Below the pieces are notes generated by a model. That model had not been told where the DNA came from. It did not search any database and was given only the letters and a program-made list of their open reading frames with translations. A stretch of DNA of 64,000 nucleotides, from positions 7,130,001 through 7,194,000 of the forward strand of contig CM046304.1 of NCBI GenBank assembly GCA_025267735.1. The letters run 5' to 3'. This stretch comes from Mactra quadrangularis. Taxonomy: Eukaryota; Mollusca; Bivalvia; Venerida; Mactridae. Below are positions 41,801-46,154 of the stretch, piece by piece. Made by a program: the position numbers and the translations under genes. Within the stretch, counting starts at the first letter, position 1. Every line of letters begins with the position of its first letter.

Positions 41801-41918
41801 TTCATCGTTGCAAATTCTAGTGTTTTGGTATTTTTACCTTTATCTATTTCAGCATGGACCTCCCCTTGGTGCATGGCCTCCAGGAGCAGAAACATTCCCA
41901 CCTATGCCAGAGGATTAA
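5855..41918 (+). CDS. Ankyrin-repeat protein, 22 coding exons, 742 aa
   Basis: The gene was assembled from GT-AG exons that all join in phase 0: 5855-5881, 9613-9708, 10467-10580, 11299-11535, 13037-13138, 13701-13796, 14703-14801, 15442-15504, 15944-16036, 16467-16604, 17576-17668, 18293-18415, 20517-20633, 21261-21437, 22573-22659, 26742-26759, 32000-32083, 32772-32858, 34761-34862, 35446-35559, 37507-37602, 41853-41918. The sum is 2229 nt, giving 742 residues plus TAA. Canonical ankyrin signatures are clear in exon 7 (GDTALHLAVRKGHADIVEAL), exon 12, exon 14, exon 19 and exon 20. The other exons are divergent helical repeats. There is no signal peptide or membrane segment, so a cytoplasmic or nuclear scaffold is likely. 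The C-terminus is a short Pro/Gly tail. Exons 4 and 9 add cysteine-rich stretches. I do not recognise an orthologue. The least certain parts are the first exon and the 18-nt exon 16; upstream noncoding exons were not found. Confidence 0.85.
5882..9612 (+). other. Ankyrin gene intron 1
   Basis: 3.7 kb, AT-rich. The only clear structure is an 11-bp inverted repeat AAACGCCCCCG (7492-7502) / CGGGGGCGTTT (7526-7536), a likely MITE end. No other gene seen. Confidence 0.6.
9613..9708 (+). CDS. Ankyrin gene exon 2
   Basis: Flanked by TATATTTTAG and GTAAGA. The 32 codons LHVHIQQGRLSDVQSLLEPI... form the helix-turn-helix of a divergent ankyrin repeat (residues 10-41). Confidence 0.8.
9709..10466 (+). 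other. Ankyrin gene intron 2
   Basis: 758 bp of AT-rich sequence with no supported feature. Confidence 0.6.
10467..10580 (+). CDS. Ankyrin gene exon 3
   Basis: Acceptor TATTTCAG, donor GTATGA. The 38 codons include DIINFAIDNRKEKIALYLVE, an ankyrin-like helical pair (residues 42-79). Confidence 0.8.
10672..10830 (+). repeat. tRNA-derived SINE, decayed (intron 3)
   Basis: GAGCAGTGGTAGCTGAGTGA resembles a tRNA A-box region. A degenerate B box follows (GGTTAGAAACTC), then a body with the GGCAAGAAACTTTAACCT word typical of invertebrate SINE tails. The rest of intron 3 (10581-11298) holds nothing recognised. Confidence 0.5.
11299..11535 (+). CDS. Ankyrin gene exon 4, cysteine-rich
   Basis: Acceptor AATTTGTAG, donor GTTAGT. 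The longest exon, 79 codons (residues 80-158). It starts with a Cys/His cluster (VCDEWCNKNHGPDKC, then DCC) that may bind metal, followed by a basic linker rich in Lys, Arg and Pro. No ankyrin signature is visible here. Confidence 0.8.
11651..12320. mobile_element. 666-bp mariner-like MITE (intron 4)
   Basis: The 30-bp terminal inverted repeats (left from 11653, TAGGTCGTTTGCGTTAATGC; right ending 12318) match at 28 of 30 positions and are flanked by TA on both sides (11651-11652, 12319-12320). No transposase. The rest of intron 4 (12321-13036) is plain AT-rich sequence. Confidence 0.75.
13037..13138 (+). CDS. Ankyrin gene exon 5, Gln/Glu/Lys-rich linker
   Basis: Acceptor ATATTTTAG, donor GTGATT. 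The 34 codons (YEQQRYIPEKNEK...YFTK, residues 159-192) are a charged, Gln-rich probable helix linking exon 4 to the next repeat block. Confidence 0.75.
13139..13700 (+). other. Ankyrin gene intron 5
   Basis: Contains a short dispersed repeat at 13511-13550 (CTAGAGTAATTAAGTAATTA then CCTCCCTTT) that reappears inverted near 45395-45430. Otherwise unremarkable. Confidence 0.45.
13701..13796 (+). CDS. Ankyrin gene exon 6
   Basis: Acceptor TTATTTTCAG, donor GTAAGT. HRGTLLHECVDKPRYY... (residues 193-224) carries the TLLHxxV version of the ankyrin TxLHxA motif and ends in NIQDN, splitting the repeat just before the next exon's NGDTALH. Confidence 0.85.
14040..14090. repeat. Palindromic dispersed repeat (intron 6)
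   Basis: Arms CCAGAGGTTATCAAG (14040-14054) and CTTGATAGCTTCTGG (14076-14090) are imperfect inverse complements. A relative in opposite orientation is at 36961-37002. Intron 6 (13797-14702) otherwise has TATATA microsatellite and AT-rich filler. Confidence 0.55.
14333..14428. repeat. 96-bp foldback element, perfect 29-bp arms (intron 6)
   Basis: Arms 14333-14361 (GTTACACAGTCAGTTACTGA...) and 14400-14428 are perfect inverse complements around a 38-bp loop. A degenerate relative follows at about 14503-14580 (GTTACTGACTGGATATTAGA). Confidence 0.75.
14703..14801 (+). CDS. Ankyrin gene exon 7, canonical repeat
   Basis: Acceptor TTTTCTTACAG, donor GTAACT. The 33 codons equal one consensus ankyrin repeat: NGDTALHLAVRKGHADIVEA, then LIQCGADPTLRNK (residues 225-257). 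This is the best domain anchor in the gene. Confidence 0.95.
14802..15441 (+). other. Ankyrin gene intron 7 with decayed MITE/SINE traces
   Basis: 15224-15311 has TACAGTAAAGCTCACCTATT at one end and CTTAATAGTGAAAC at the other, matching the ends of the MITE at 17732-17880. 15061-15101 on the minus strand resembles a tRNA A-box region, without a B box. Confidence 0.4.
15442..15504 (+). CDS. Ankyrin gene exon 8
   Basis: Acceptor ACTTGTTTCAG, donor GTAAAT. The 21 codons FAQSPLDEAEGAIKSFLKTF plus G (residues 258-278) resemble the capping half-repeat that follows a canonical ankyrin unit. Confidence 0.8.
15505..15943 (+). other. Ankyrin gene intron 8
   Basis: 439 bp, AT-rich, no supported feature. 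Confidence 0.6.
15944..16036 (+). CDS. Ankyrin gene exon 9
   Basis: Acceptor TTACCATTTCAG, donor GTAAGT. The 31 codons (residues 279-309) begin SGIIHAINYCHYNQFCRLCK. Three cysteines (C-x6-C-x2-C) lie where a repeat's first helix would end. Confidence 0.8.
16051..16431 (+). repeat. 40-bp minisatellite, about 9.5 copies (intron 9)
   Basis: Unit GTGATGTCATTATTTCAGTA followed by CCATACTTTATGTCACATTT. The left-most copies are most diverged; copies 6-9 are almost identical. One copy is 39 bp and one is 46 bp. The array fills nearly the whole 430-bp intron 9 up to the true acceptor at 16466. Confidence 0.9.
16467..16604 (+). CDS. Ankyrin gene exon 10
   Basis: Acceptor TTTTTATCAG, donor GTAAGT. The 46 codons (EDKSLLEWTNMIAEG..., residues 310-355) are charged and helical, without a recognised motif. 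Confidence 0.8.
17318..17470 (+). repeat. tRNA-derived SINE, decayed (intron 10)
   Basis: GGGAGCAGTGGTTTAGTGGA is A-box-like, GGTACAATCCC is B-box-like, and a body with CTTGAGCAAAACATTTATTT follows. It is the same general family as 10672-10830. The rest of intron 10 (16605-17575) shows nothing. Confidence 0.5.
17576..17668 (+). CDS. Ankyrin gene exon 11
   Basis: Acceptor TTTCATTTTAG, donor GTAAGT. ELIHAVLCEDVELVRQVLNV... (residues 356-386) is an ankyrin-like repeat with a degenerate first helix. Confidence 0.85.
17730..17882. mobile_element. 149-bp mariner-like MITE (intron 11)
   Basis: Terminal inverted repeats CAGTAAAGTTCC.../...GGAACTTTACTG span 17732-17880 and are flanked by TA at 17730-17731 and 17881-17882. 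Related ends lie at 15224-15311, 22395-22462 and 31781-31935. The rest of intron 11 has nothing recognised. Confidence 0.7.
18293..18415 (+). CDS. Ankyrin gene exon 12
   Basis: Acceptor TTTTTATTTCAG, donor GTGTGT. GKTLLSYAIEANNYGLVELL followed by IKAGANV (residues 387-427) is a clear ankyrin repeat. Confidence 0.9.
18425..18520 (-). repeat. tRNA-derived SINE fragment (intron 12)
   Basis: On the minus strand GAAGTGGTAGTGTGTCCACT is A-box-like and GTCATGGGTTGAACTCCC is B-box-like, spaced as in a tRNA head. Confidence 0.5.
19097..20451 (+). mobile_element. HINE/pearl-like element with about 160-bp tandem core (intron 12)
   Basis: Starts TTAGCTCGACTTTTCG and has the complement CGAAAAGTCGAG at 20415-20426, then a 25-nt tail ending GACTGCTCTTG. 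The core is about seven diverged units marked by GGGACGTTACTNTGGATGAA and a following GCCCCTTTTATA; spacing is 144-175 bp. Subterminal inverted repeats, a tandem core and a short structured 3' tail match bivalve pearl elements and Helentron-associated elements. There is no coding capacity. Confidence 0.65.
20517..20633 (+). CDS. Ankyrin gene exon 13
   Basis: Acceptor CTGTATTTCAG, donor GTAAGT. The 39 codons (residues 428-466) include PLYQKALRRDLDINIVKLLQ, a divergent repeat. The exon is sandwiched between two same-orientation copies of the 160-bp-unit repeat element. Confidence 0.85.
20690..21078 (+). mobile_element. 5'-truncated copy of the 160-bp-unit element (intron 13)
   Basis: Two units (GGGATGTAACTATGGATGAA at about 20813 and 20975) and a tail CTGTTCTTGGAATGCTCTTG resembling the 3' end of the element at 20431-20450. 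The left terminus is absent. Confidence 0.6.
21261..21437 (+). CDS. Ankyrin gene exon 14
   Basis: Acceptor TTTTATTTCAG, donor GTAAGT. The 59 codons (residues 467-525) hold nearly two repeats: NGNTPLLRTIEMGMDTKTIH, then a second with NIHGLTARELAQSKSRENVV. Confidence 0.9.
21709..21828 (+). pseudogene. Decayed copy of exon 21 and adjoining intron (intron 14)
   Basis: These 120 bp match 37553-37672 without gaps and with four substitutions. The copy starts 46 nt inside exon 21, so it lacks the acceptor and exon start. The donor GT is AT (AAAGATAAC instead of AAAGGTAAC). It therefore cannot act as an exon in this form. Confidence 0.9.
22274..22299. repeat. 26-bp perfect palindrome, probable MITE end (intron 14)
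   Basis: Half-site CGAATATCCGAGT followed by its exact inverse complement, then CAGCAGCCCTAA, which resembles a hAT-like terminus (TTAGGGCTGCTG inverted). The matching left terminus was not found. A mariner-like MITE remnant follows at 22395-22462. Confidence 0.5.
22573..22659 (+). CDS. Ankyrin gene exon 15
   Basis: Acceptor GTCATATTTCAG, donor GTAAGG. The 29 codons (YITQELHPIVLRLFPVAFYP..., residues 526-554) are hydrophobic. The exon keeps frame with both neighbours. Confidence 0.8.
23198..25972. mobile_element. Outer MITE carrying the array-A insertion (intron 15)
   Basis: The left end ATACGGGGCTGTGGAATTCC (23202-23221) is mirrored by TAGGAATTCCACATCCCTG (25946-25964). Between them lie array A and about 80 bp of residual MITE with ACTTGTCC words. 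No confident target duplication. The same GATGTGGAATTC end occurs at 37627 and 21783. Confidence 0.5.
23227..25865 (+). mobile_element. Pearl/HINE-like element, array A (intron 15)
   Basis: Begins TTTTTATACGCCCGTTTTGA with a small hairpin and a GTCCGTCC-rich tract. It ends with CACGGGCGTATAATGCCC and tail AGCGGAGCTCTTGTT. TATACGCCCGT and ACGGGCGTATA are subterminal inverted repeats. The core is about 16 units of about 145 bp; every few units a 209-bp variant adds a module containing AACCAGAAGATATCAAATTA. Overlapping open frames across the units are by-products. Intron 15 outside this element has no other gene. Confidence 0.75.
26521..26680 (+). repeat. 80-bp tandem duplication (intron 15)
   Basis: Units 26521-26600 and 26601-26680 share TTTTGTCATAA, AATTTGATGTTA/TATTTGATGTTA, CAGTCTA and CCCTTTG in register, about 75% identical. 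Confidence 0.6.
26742..26759 (+). CDS. Ankyrin gene exon 16, putative 18-nt microexon
   Basis: CTTACAG precedes and GTAAAC follows six codons DKNDSE. The piece is phase 0 on both sides and would add six polar residues between IVDE and VGETLEK. An 18-nt match to both splice motifs can arise by chance, so this exon is tentative and may be optional. Confidence 0.45.
27043..27157 (+). repeat. tRNA-derived SINE head plus first 76-bp unit (intron 16)
   Basis: GGCTAGCTCAGCTTGTAGCA is a good A-box region and GGTTTGATTCCTGG a good B box. The 76-bp segment 27082-27157 recurs at 29080-29155 and 29156-29231, so the SINE carries tandem 76-bp units that were split by the element at 27158-29077. Confidence 0.65.
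27158..29077. mobile_element. ACGTT-rich terminal-inverted-repeat DNA element
   Basis: Ends CCCAGCTGGCAC-AGACGTTG and the inverse complement of CCCAGCAGGCACCCGACGTC. The subterminal regions are packed with AACGTT/GACGTC words. A 23-24 bp minisatellite (ATGCAACCNTTTTTCAACGC) lies near 27300-27405. It interrupts the 76-bp tandem repeat between AA and AATGATC, so only AA looks duplicated. Open frames at 27962-28189 and 28372-28569 are short and match no transposase I recognise. Confidence 0.7.
29078..29231 (+). repeat. Second and third 76-bp SINE-tail units
   Basis: Units 29080-29155 and 29156-29231 repeat TGATCAAGGGATGGTTGGTT with a B-box-like GTTTGATTCCTGGGCAG in each. They continue the repeat that starts at 27082. 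Confidence 0.75.
29232..31999 (+). other. Remainder of ankyrin gene intron 16
   Basis: 2.8 kb of AT-rich sequence. Only a decayed mariner-like MITE trace (31781-31935, ending AATAGTGAAACTGTAC) is recognisable. The open frame at 31122-31484 has no recognisable domain and is flanked by no gene signals. Confidence 0.5.
32000..32083 (+). CDS. Ankyrin gene exon 17
   Basis: Acceptor CTATTTCAATAG, donor GTAAAA. The 28 codons VGETLEKRLTKVAEQHHVSK... (residues 561-588) form a charged helix. Confidence 0.8.
32144..32652. mobile_element. CATAGGCGG-ended DNA element (copy 2, intron 17)
   Basis: The element spans 32149-32647, starting CATAGGCGGATTTCCAG and ending TTGGATCCGCCTATG, with a 5-bp direct repeat GTTTG on each side (32144-32148, 32648-32652). 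A run of 20 G at 32170-32189 and a run of C near the other end belong to the terminal repeats. No coding capacity. Confidence 0.75.
32772..32858 (+). CDS. Ankyrin gene exon 18
   Basis: Acceptor TTCATTTTCAG, donor GTAACT. NHAIRLFSAAAKDDLSTIHE... (residues 589-617) is an ankyrin-like repeat opening the C-terminal block of repeats. Confidence 0.85.
33025..34194 (+). pseudogene. Tc1-like transposon with broken transposase (intron 18)
   Basis: Terminal repeats AATAGACAAAAGAAACTGGA.../...TCCAGTTTCTTTTGTCTAT at 33027 and 34192, flanked by TA. Frame 1 from 33307 encodes an N-terminal helix-turn-helix (GQSIVDVARTLNFN). A second frame from 33468 encodes the Tc1-type SGRPKVT...HVRNPFRMAIATA segment. 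A third gives NLDAHEYVDQILKPV, typical of the region before the last catalytic part. Frameshifts, stops and loss of the DDE core make it inactive. Confidence 0.8.
34430..34582 (-). repeat. tRNA-derived SINE (intron 18)
   Basis: Minus strand: GAGCAGTGGTAGAATGTGTG (A-box region) and GTTCTGGGTTTGAACCCC (B box), with a tail towards 34430. 34583-34760 is plain AT-rich sequence. Confidence 0.55.
34761..34862 (+). CDS. Ankyrin gene exon 19
   Basis: Acceptor TTTGATTTTAG, donor GTAAGT. NGYTALTRAIVFNRYKAAEK followed by LIIHRPALRKIGDN (residues 618-651) is a full ankyrin repeat. Confidence 0.9.
35065..35335 (+). repeat. SINE with conserved body (intron 19)
   Basis: B-box-like GGGGGTTAGATTCCTGAG, then a body beginning TTGGTCATGAAATAATTA that is clearly alignable to the minus strand of 43985-44240 over about 170 bp. 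Confidence 0.6.
35446..35559 (+). CDS. Ankyrin gene exon 20
   Basis: Acceptor TTGTTTTTCAG, donor GTAAGT. YNRYPLHYAYALPWQQGEKF... (residues 652-689) is a repeat with the PLHYA form of the ankyrin motif. Confidence 0.9.
36251..36716. mobile_element. 450-bp hAT-like MITE (intron 20)
   Basis: Ends AAGGGTTGTCACAATAT and the inverse complement of TAGGGCTGTCAGGATAT. Both carry GGTATATTGC further in. Flanking 8-mers GTTAATAT and ATTATTAT agree at 6 of 8 positions, as in an old hAT duplication. No transposase. The rest of intron 20 (35560-37506) holds only the palindrome at 36961. Confidence 0.65.
36961..37002. repeat. Palindromic dispersed repeat, opposite orientation to 14040
   Basis: CCAGGGGCTATTAAGATTCT and ATCTTGGTAACCTCTGG form imperfect inverted arms around CTCGAG. 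On the reverse strand it aligns with 14040-14090. Confidence 0.5.
37507..37602 (+). CDS. Ankyrin gene exon 21
   Basis: Acceptor TTTTATTGCAG, donor GTAACA. DGVVAAEYANRRNTKEIRQM... (residues 690-721) looks like the C-terminal ankyrin cap. Its last 50 nt and the following 70 intron bases are duplicated at 21709-21828. Confidence 0.9.
37842..41237 (+). mobile_element. Pearl/HINE-like element, array B (intron 21)
   Basis: Same family as array A: starts TTTTATACGCCCGTTTTGA, ends GGGCGTATAATGCCC...GCGGAGCTCTTGTT. The core is about 20 units of about 145 bp with periodic 209-bp variants carrying the AACCAGAAGATATCAAATTA module. It is inserted in the same orientation as array A and longer (3.4 kb against 2.6 kb). 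Many overlapping open frames with a GQRSRSQGHHIEK-like motif are repeat artefacts. Confidence 0.75.
41387..41547. repeat. Foldback MITE with about 48-bp arms (intron 21)
   Basis: The left arm around 41391-41439 (TTTTTTCTAAACTGTCAAAG...TTTCATGGTGACTG) is the near-perfect inverse complement of 41494-41543. A 54-bp loop separates them. No ORF. Confidence 0.65.
41853..41918 (+). CDS. Ankyrin gene exon 22 with stop codon
   Basis: Acceptor TATCTATTTCAG. Codes HGPPLGAWPPGAETFPPMPE, then D and TAA at 41916-41918. This Pro/Gly-rich tail (residues 722-742) closes the protein in the expected frame. Confidence 0.85.
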   Translation, partial: HGPPLGAWPPGAETFPPMPED

Positions 41919-42715
41919 CAAAGTTATCAGCACAAAAGCTAATGTATTCCACATGGATAATTAAATATTTTTGCTCATATAAAAATGCATTATTTTGTGA
42001 AAACCAAATTGAGATGATCAAAGGAGCTAACTTTGAAACCTGATAACAGTCAAATTCTCTTCAGCAGTTATTTCCCTTTATTAAATTCAATAACCACTGC
42101 CACCACAAGTAAATCGACCCTCAGAGATCAGAATATTTTTTTCATCTTTTCTTTTACTTTTCAATATCTTCTATTCATTGAGTCTTCTTGTATTAAAGTA
42201 TGATGTTAAAAGTACATTAAGATGAAAATAATAGTTTTAATTTATAATTTGTAAAAATAACGAAATTACCATGGTGTTTTCTTGGCTGTCACCATTTTTT
42301 GTCACATGGTATTACTAGTGTCTCGTGATTTACGTGTTGCCAGTGGTTAAGTAGCAATGCGTGACATAAGCACTTTGAGGGGTGTGGGGTGTGTATAACA
42401 GTGTTTATAACATATCAATTTTTGTTGAGTGATCTCTCTTAGACAGTGATATAATGAACATTTGGAATGGATATAAAACCATTTATACATTATCATTGTT
42501 TACTATGACATATAAACATTGTTTGTCTGTGATATATTTATGTTACCAGTTTTATACTTCTGTTTATAATATTGTGTATTTTGATCATGTTAATCTTTAC
42601 ATTGTATAAATTCCTGAACAATTTTAAATATATTGCTGTAATTAGTGTTTAAATCAGGAAGGTTAATGTATGCTTCTCTGACAGTTGAATAAAAGTGTTT
42701 TTCACTTGAATCTAC
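41919..42715 (+). other. Probable 3' UTR of the ankyrin gene
   Basis: Non-coding sequence follows the stop. The first well-placed AATAAA in a UTR-like setting is at 42688-42693, so cleavage around 42705-42715 is inferred. The exact end is not visible. Confidence 0.45.
42688..42693 (+). terminator. Candidate poly(A) signal of the ankyrin gene
   Basis: AATAAA about 770 nt after the stop codon, followed by T- and GT-containing sequence. Confidence 0.4.
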
Positions 42716-43984
42716 ATTAAACAGACTTGGACCTACCTGTAATACTGTAACACAAAATATATATTTTTATTAATGAGCATACCTTCTCTTGTCAATGAAT
42801 ACCTTTTACCTCCTGTGTTTTAACATGCTTTGAAAACTGTTATTCTATCTATTCAACATATTACTGTCTCATAAAATCTTCAGTGCTTTGATTGGTTAAA
42901 TGATTTTTTTTTTCTTGAAACAATTAAAAATAGTTGGAATGAAGCAGATTTTTTACTAGAATTTGTACAGAAAAAAGTTCAGGACCAAGGAACTTCAGAG
43001 TATGCATAATTTTCAGATACATTGTAATCTGATTTTGTATACAAGTAATTCTGATTAAACTGTACTGGTCTTCATGACAACTTTCATTTGCCCTGGACAT
43101 TTATTCAAACAAAATGATTTTTTTTACTGTACTGAATACAAGTTTACTGGATCAAAAAAAATCTTAGTGATGTCTTAAAATATGGAGTCCATTTTAATGA
43201 TTTAGAATAATAAAAAAATATATCCTAAAATTTAATGAACAATATAACAAAGAAGTATTTTTTCTTGAATATGGAAAATATTGGCTGTAAAAAGTTGATT
43301 GACTATCGGGCCATCAATATTCTTAAAGTCACAGGACGGAAAGCGATTTTGATGGACTCGGTTCACTGCGTACAAATTTGAAGACTGAACTGTACTTTAC
43401 TTTTATTTCATTAAATACAAATGTTTTTGCCTTATACTTGTACATACATATCTGTGATACTTTACATTTTATAATTATTATTATATTTTTTCACATAGAA
43501 ATGTTTTGTTTTGAATCTATTTTTATACCATTATGTGTATATCTTACAATAATAAAAAAATAATCTTTTGTAATGACTTTCTTTTTCATGTTCAATTAGT
43601 CTAGACCAGTGGGACTTGTCTCAAAAAAACTTATGATAAAAATCAAGAAACATTATTAATACTCATTACTGCCATTCTTTGGCCAATCAATTTCAAATAT
43701 TATTGAACTACATGTATGTAAAATATTGTATACTTTTTGAGTATGATGTCATAGTTACCTTAATTATCCTGATTTTGAACTTCAAATTATAAATTTGACT
43801 TACGATGATTTTTTCTGGTAAGAATTTTTGTGAAAAGGTGCACCGAGGTCAACATGGAAGATGAGATTTATCCAAATGTGTAGCCTCGTTAAATGAAGTT
43901 TCACAGAGAGATTAGGATTCTATTGCTGGTCTAGATGGTCTTGATGATTGTCTAACAATACTCTGTTGCAACCAAACCCAGAGT
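42716..43984. other. Intergenic, no gene seen
   Basis: AT-rich sequence between the inferred ankyrin gene end and a SINE. Only short frames; nothing supported. Confidence 0.55.
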
Positions 43985-44240
43985 TTTCTTTTGTTTCTAT
44001 AGCAACATATAGTATAGGTCATATTACAGCTGTCAGTGAACCTACTCGCCATTCTTGGAAAGGCTATATCTCTAGATTTAGCTGTTAACATGTTATTAAA
44101 CACATACTTCCACCAGTGACTGACAATGGGGCTACATGATTTAGAATCGGTGGTAGGAGGAAGAATTAGCATATGAATTATTTCATGACCAAACACCACA
44201 AAAGTATGTTCAGTCTGGGAATCCAACCTACGACCCCTTT
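43985..44240 (-). repeat. SINE, minus orientation
   Basis: Minus strand B-box-like GTAGGTTGGATTCCCAG, then a body (GGTCATGAAATAATTCATAT...) alignable to 35065-35335. The minus-strand open frame 43912-44289 lies over this repeat and is not a gene. Confidence 0.6.
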
Positions 44241-44509
44241 TTAGAAAGATGTTAGAGCATTTCAAAATCCTGAAATTGATAAATTTCATGATTTCAGCTA
44301 CTTTTACAATGTCATAGGAAAAGAAGCCTTTCTCAGATTACAAAATGCCTGAACTTCAAAACCAGTCCTGAAAACTTATATCAATGTAACCAGGGATTTG
44401 AAGCAGAGATCTGTAGATGCTCTGACAGACTGTGTCATAAAATCAAATAAATATTTTTTTCTTTAATGCTTTATGATGAAAGTATAAAATCTTATTGTCA
44501 TATCAAATC

Positions 44510-44582
44510 AAATCTGGGTTTATGTCATCTGCTGCCGGTGTCACATGAACTGGGATCTTCTGACATCAGCTCTCCATGAACT
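44510..44582 (+). repeat. Dispersed repeat with GTCATCTGCTGCCGGTGTC core
   Basis: ATCTGCTGCCGGTGTC...GAACTG...CAGCTCTCC aligns with the reverse complement of 62395-62470. Confidence 0.45.
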
Positions 44583-44787
44583 TTAGTTTAGAGTCACTGT
44601 AATGCAGGTTGTGTAGTGAAATATAAATTAATATTGACTTCACTTTTGAAAATAAACAATGTCATCTTAAAGTGGAATGATGTTGTGTTACATTTATGTA
44701 AAATACCTATAAGAGAACAGAGAAAAAAAAGCATGAAAGAAACAGAATATTTGTCAATTTTGTAGAAAGATTGTTTTATATCAACTC

Positions 44788-44852
44788 ATGAACTCAGAAA
44801 ATGGTATTTTCACTCGTGGCTCTGCCACTCATGAAAATATTTTTCTGAGCTC
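44788..44852. repeat. Foldback repeat, TATTTTCACTCGTGG type
   Basis: Arms CAGAAAATGGTATTTTCACT...GTGG and CCACTCATGAAAATA...TTCTG pair around CTCTG. A compact palindromic MITE-like structure. The remaining 44853-45479 has no gene. Confidence 0.6.
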
Positions 44853-45479
44853 ACTCAGTAAAATAAAATATTGATCTTACACCAAAGTCAATGAGTATCT
44901 GGAGCTTAATATTATTTCTTAAACAAGATTGTCCCATTGGACCATCAGCTTTATGTTTTACTTGTCCAAACCAAATGATTACTAGCAGTAACAGGATGCC
45001 TGTTCATAAATATAAGTCATCAAGGTTCCTCGGACAATCTTTAAAGTTAAATCCTGATATCCTTCATATCAATGTATAATAAACAACAAAACAAGTTCAT
45101 TTACATAGCACTTTCAGTGATTTATTGTCATAAAGATATGATATTTAAAATAAAGGAATTCATGATGTTTTGATTAAAAAAAATATGCAATGAAGCACAC
45201 AAAGTAAGAGGGAGACATGCTCATTGAGGGTAAACAGACATTTATAACAGCTTGTTTACATTGATCTGAGACAAACAGACTTAAGGTATAAAATCCCTAG
45301 CTAAAAATAGTTTTTTACCATATCAGACAATTTAATACATCAATTAAGACCATTTTTATAGGCATAATAATAACTGCACCATTTGCACAAGAAAAGGGAG
45401 GTAATTATTTACTCCAGATGACAGCTAATATCAAATAATTTTGCAACTGCAAGCTACATTTATTATATTATGCAACTAA

Positions 45480-45508
45480 TCTATATAAAATGGTGAACAT
45501 GATGTAAT
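45480..45508 (+). repeat. Left-most unit of the 26-bp minisatellite, with TSD
   Basis: ATATAAAATGGTGAACATGA followed by TGTAAT equals the unit found at 57124-57526. It is cut off from the rest of the array by the retroelement. The last four bases TAAT (45505-45508) are the target-site duplication. Confidence 0.9.
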
Positions 45509-46041
45509 TGTTATGCTGTGAAAATAATTATATTTTGAAAATAATTATATTTTTGTTGTGAAAAAAATATTAAGAGTAATTTTTGTCTTATTTTAATGAA
45601 TAAGTTTTAATTTTCTATATTTTTGAATCCTATATCTTTCATTATGAATATTTAGTGTAAATTCTTAAAGAGATTAAGGTAAAAGATAAAAGTGTCATTT
45701 AAGCTAACATAGTCTGTCAAATCAATAGGGGTTAGACTGTTAATTGCTGTCAAAACAGTCAATTTATGCAATCTCTTAGTCTAATACAGTCACCTGGTCA
45801 GTAATGTAGATTGACAGAACTGATAATTGTCAATGTATCTAAGTGATGGCTTCTTTTTATGGTAATTAATGCGTCTTGAAAGCTTGTTATCATTTTTTTA
45901 TCATAAGTAAATGATCTGGCATTTATATTGTTTTAGTAAATTTTTCATGTATGAAGTCCAAGTCTTAGGACTCCGCCTAGCCTAAAATACCGGAAAGATA
46001 TTGGTCGATTTCGCGTTATCCAATCGTCAGCGAGGAAGCAA

Positions 46042-46050
46042 CATAAAAAG
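46042..46050 (+). promoter_or_regulatory. Retroelement TATA-like box
   Basis: CATAAAAAG lies about 28 bp upstream of 46071, where the 84-bp repeat starts. A cap site there would make the repeat begin at the transcript 5' end. The equivalent site in the 3' LTR is 56155-56163. Confidence 0.5.
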
Positions 46051-46109
46051 GGTCCTTTTCCAGCAGGCAATTATCACATTGCTATAGAAATTCGATACAA
46101 TATTTTAAT

Positions 46110-46115
46110 AATAAA
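46110..46115 (+). terminator. AATAAA in R copy 1 (repeated in R copy 2 and in the 3' LTR)
   Basis: AATAAA at 46110-46115 recurs at 46904-46909. The functional one would be in the 3' LTR (56223-56228, or 57017-57022), giving a poly(A) site within or just after the 84-bp repeat. Confidence 0.5.
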
Positions 46116-46154
46116 GAAGCTGGAAAGGATCTAATTCTTATTGTCTATTTTTAG

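Noticed and set aside
43912..44289. 125-codon minus-strand frame as a gene
   Set aside because: It lies across a SINE alignable to 35065-35335.
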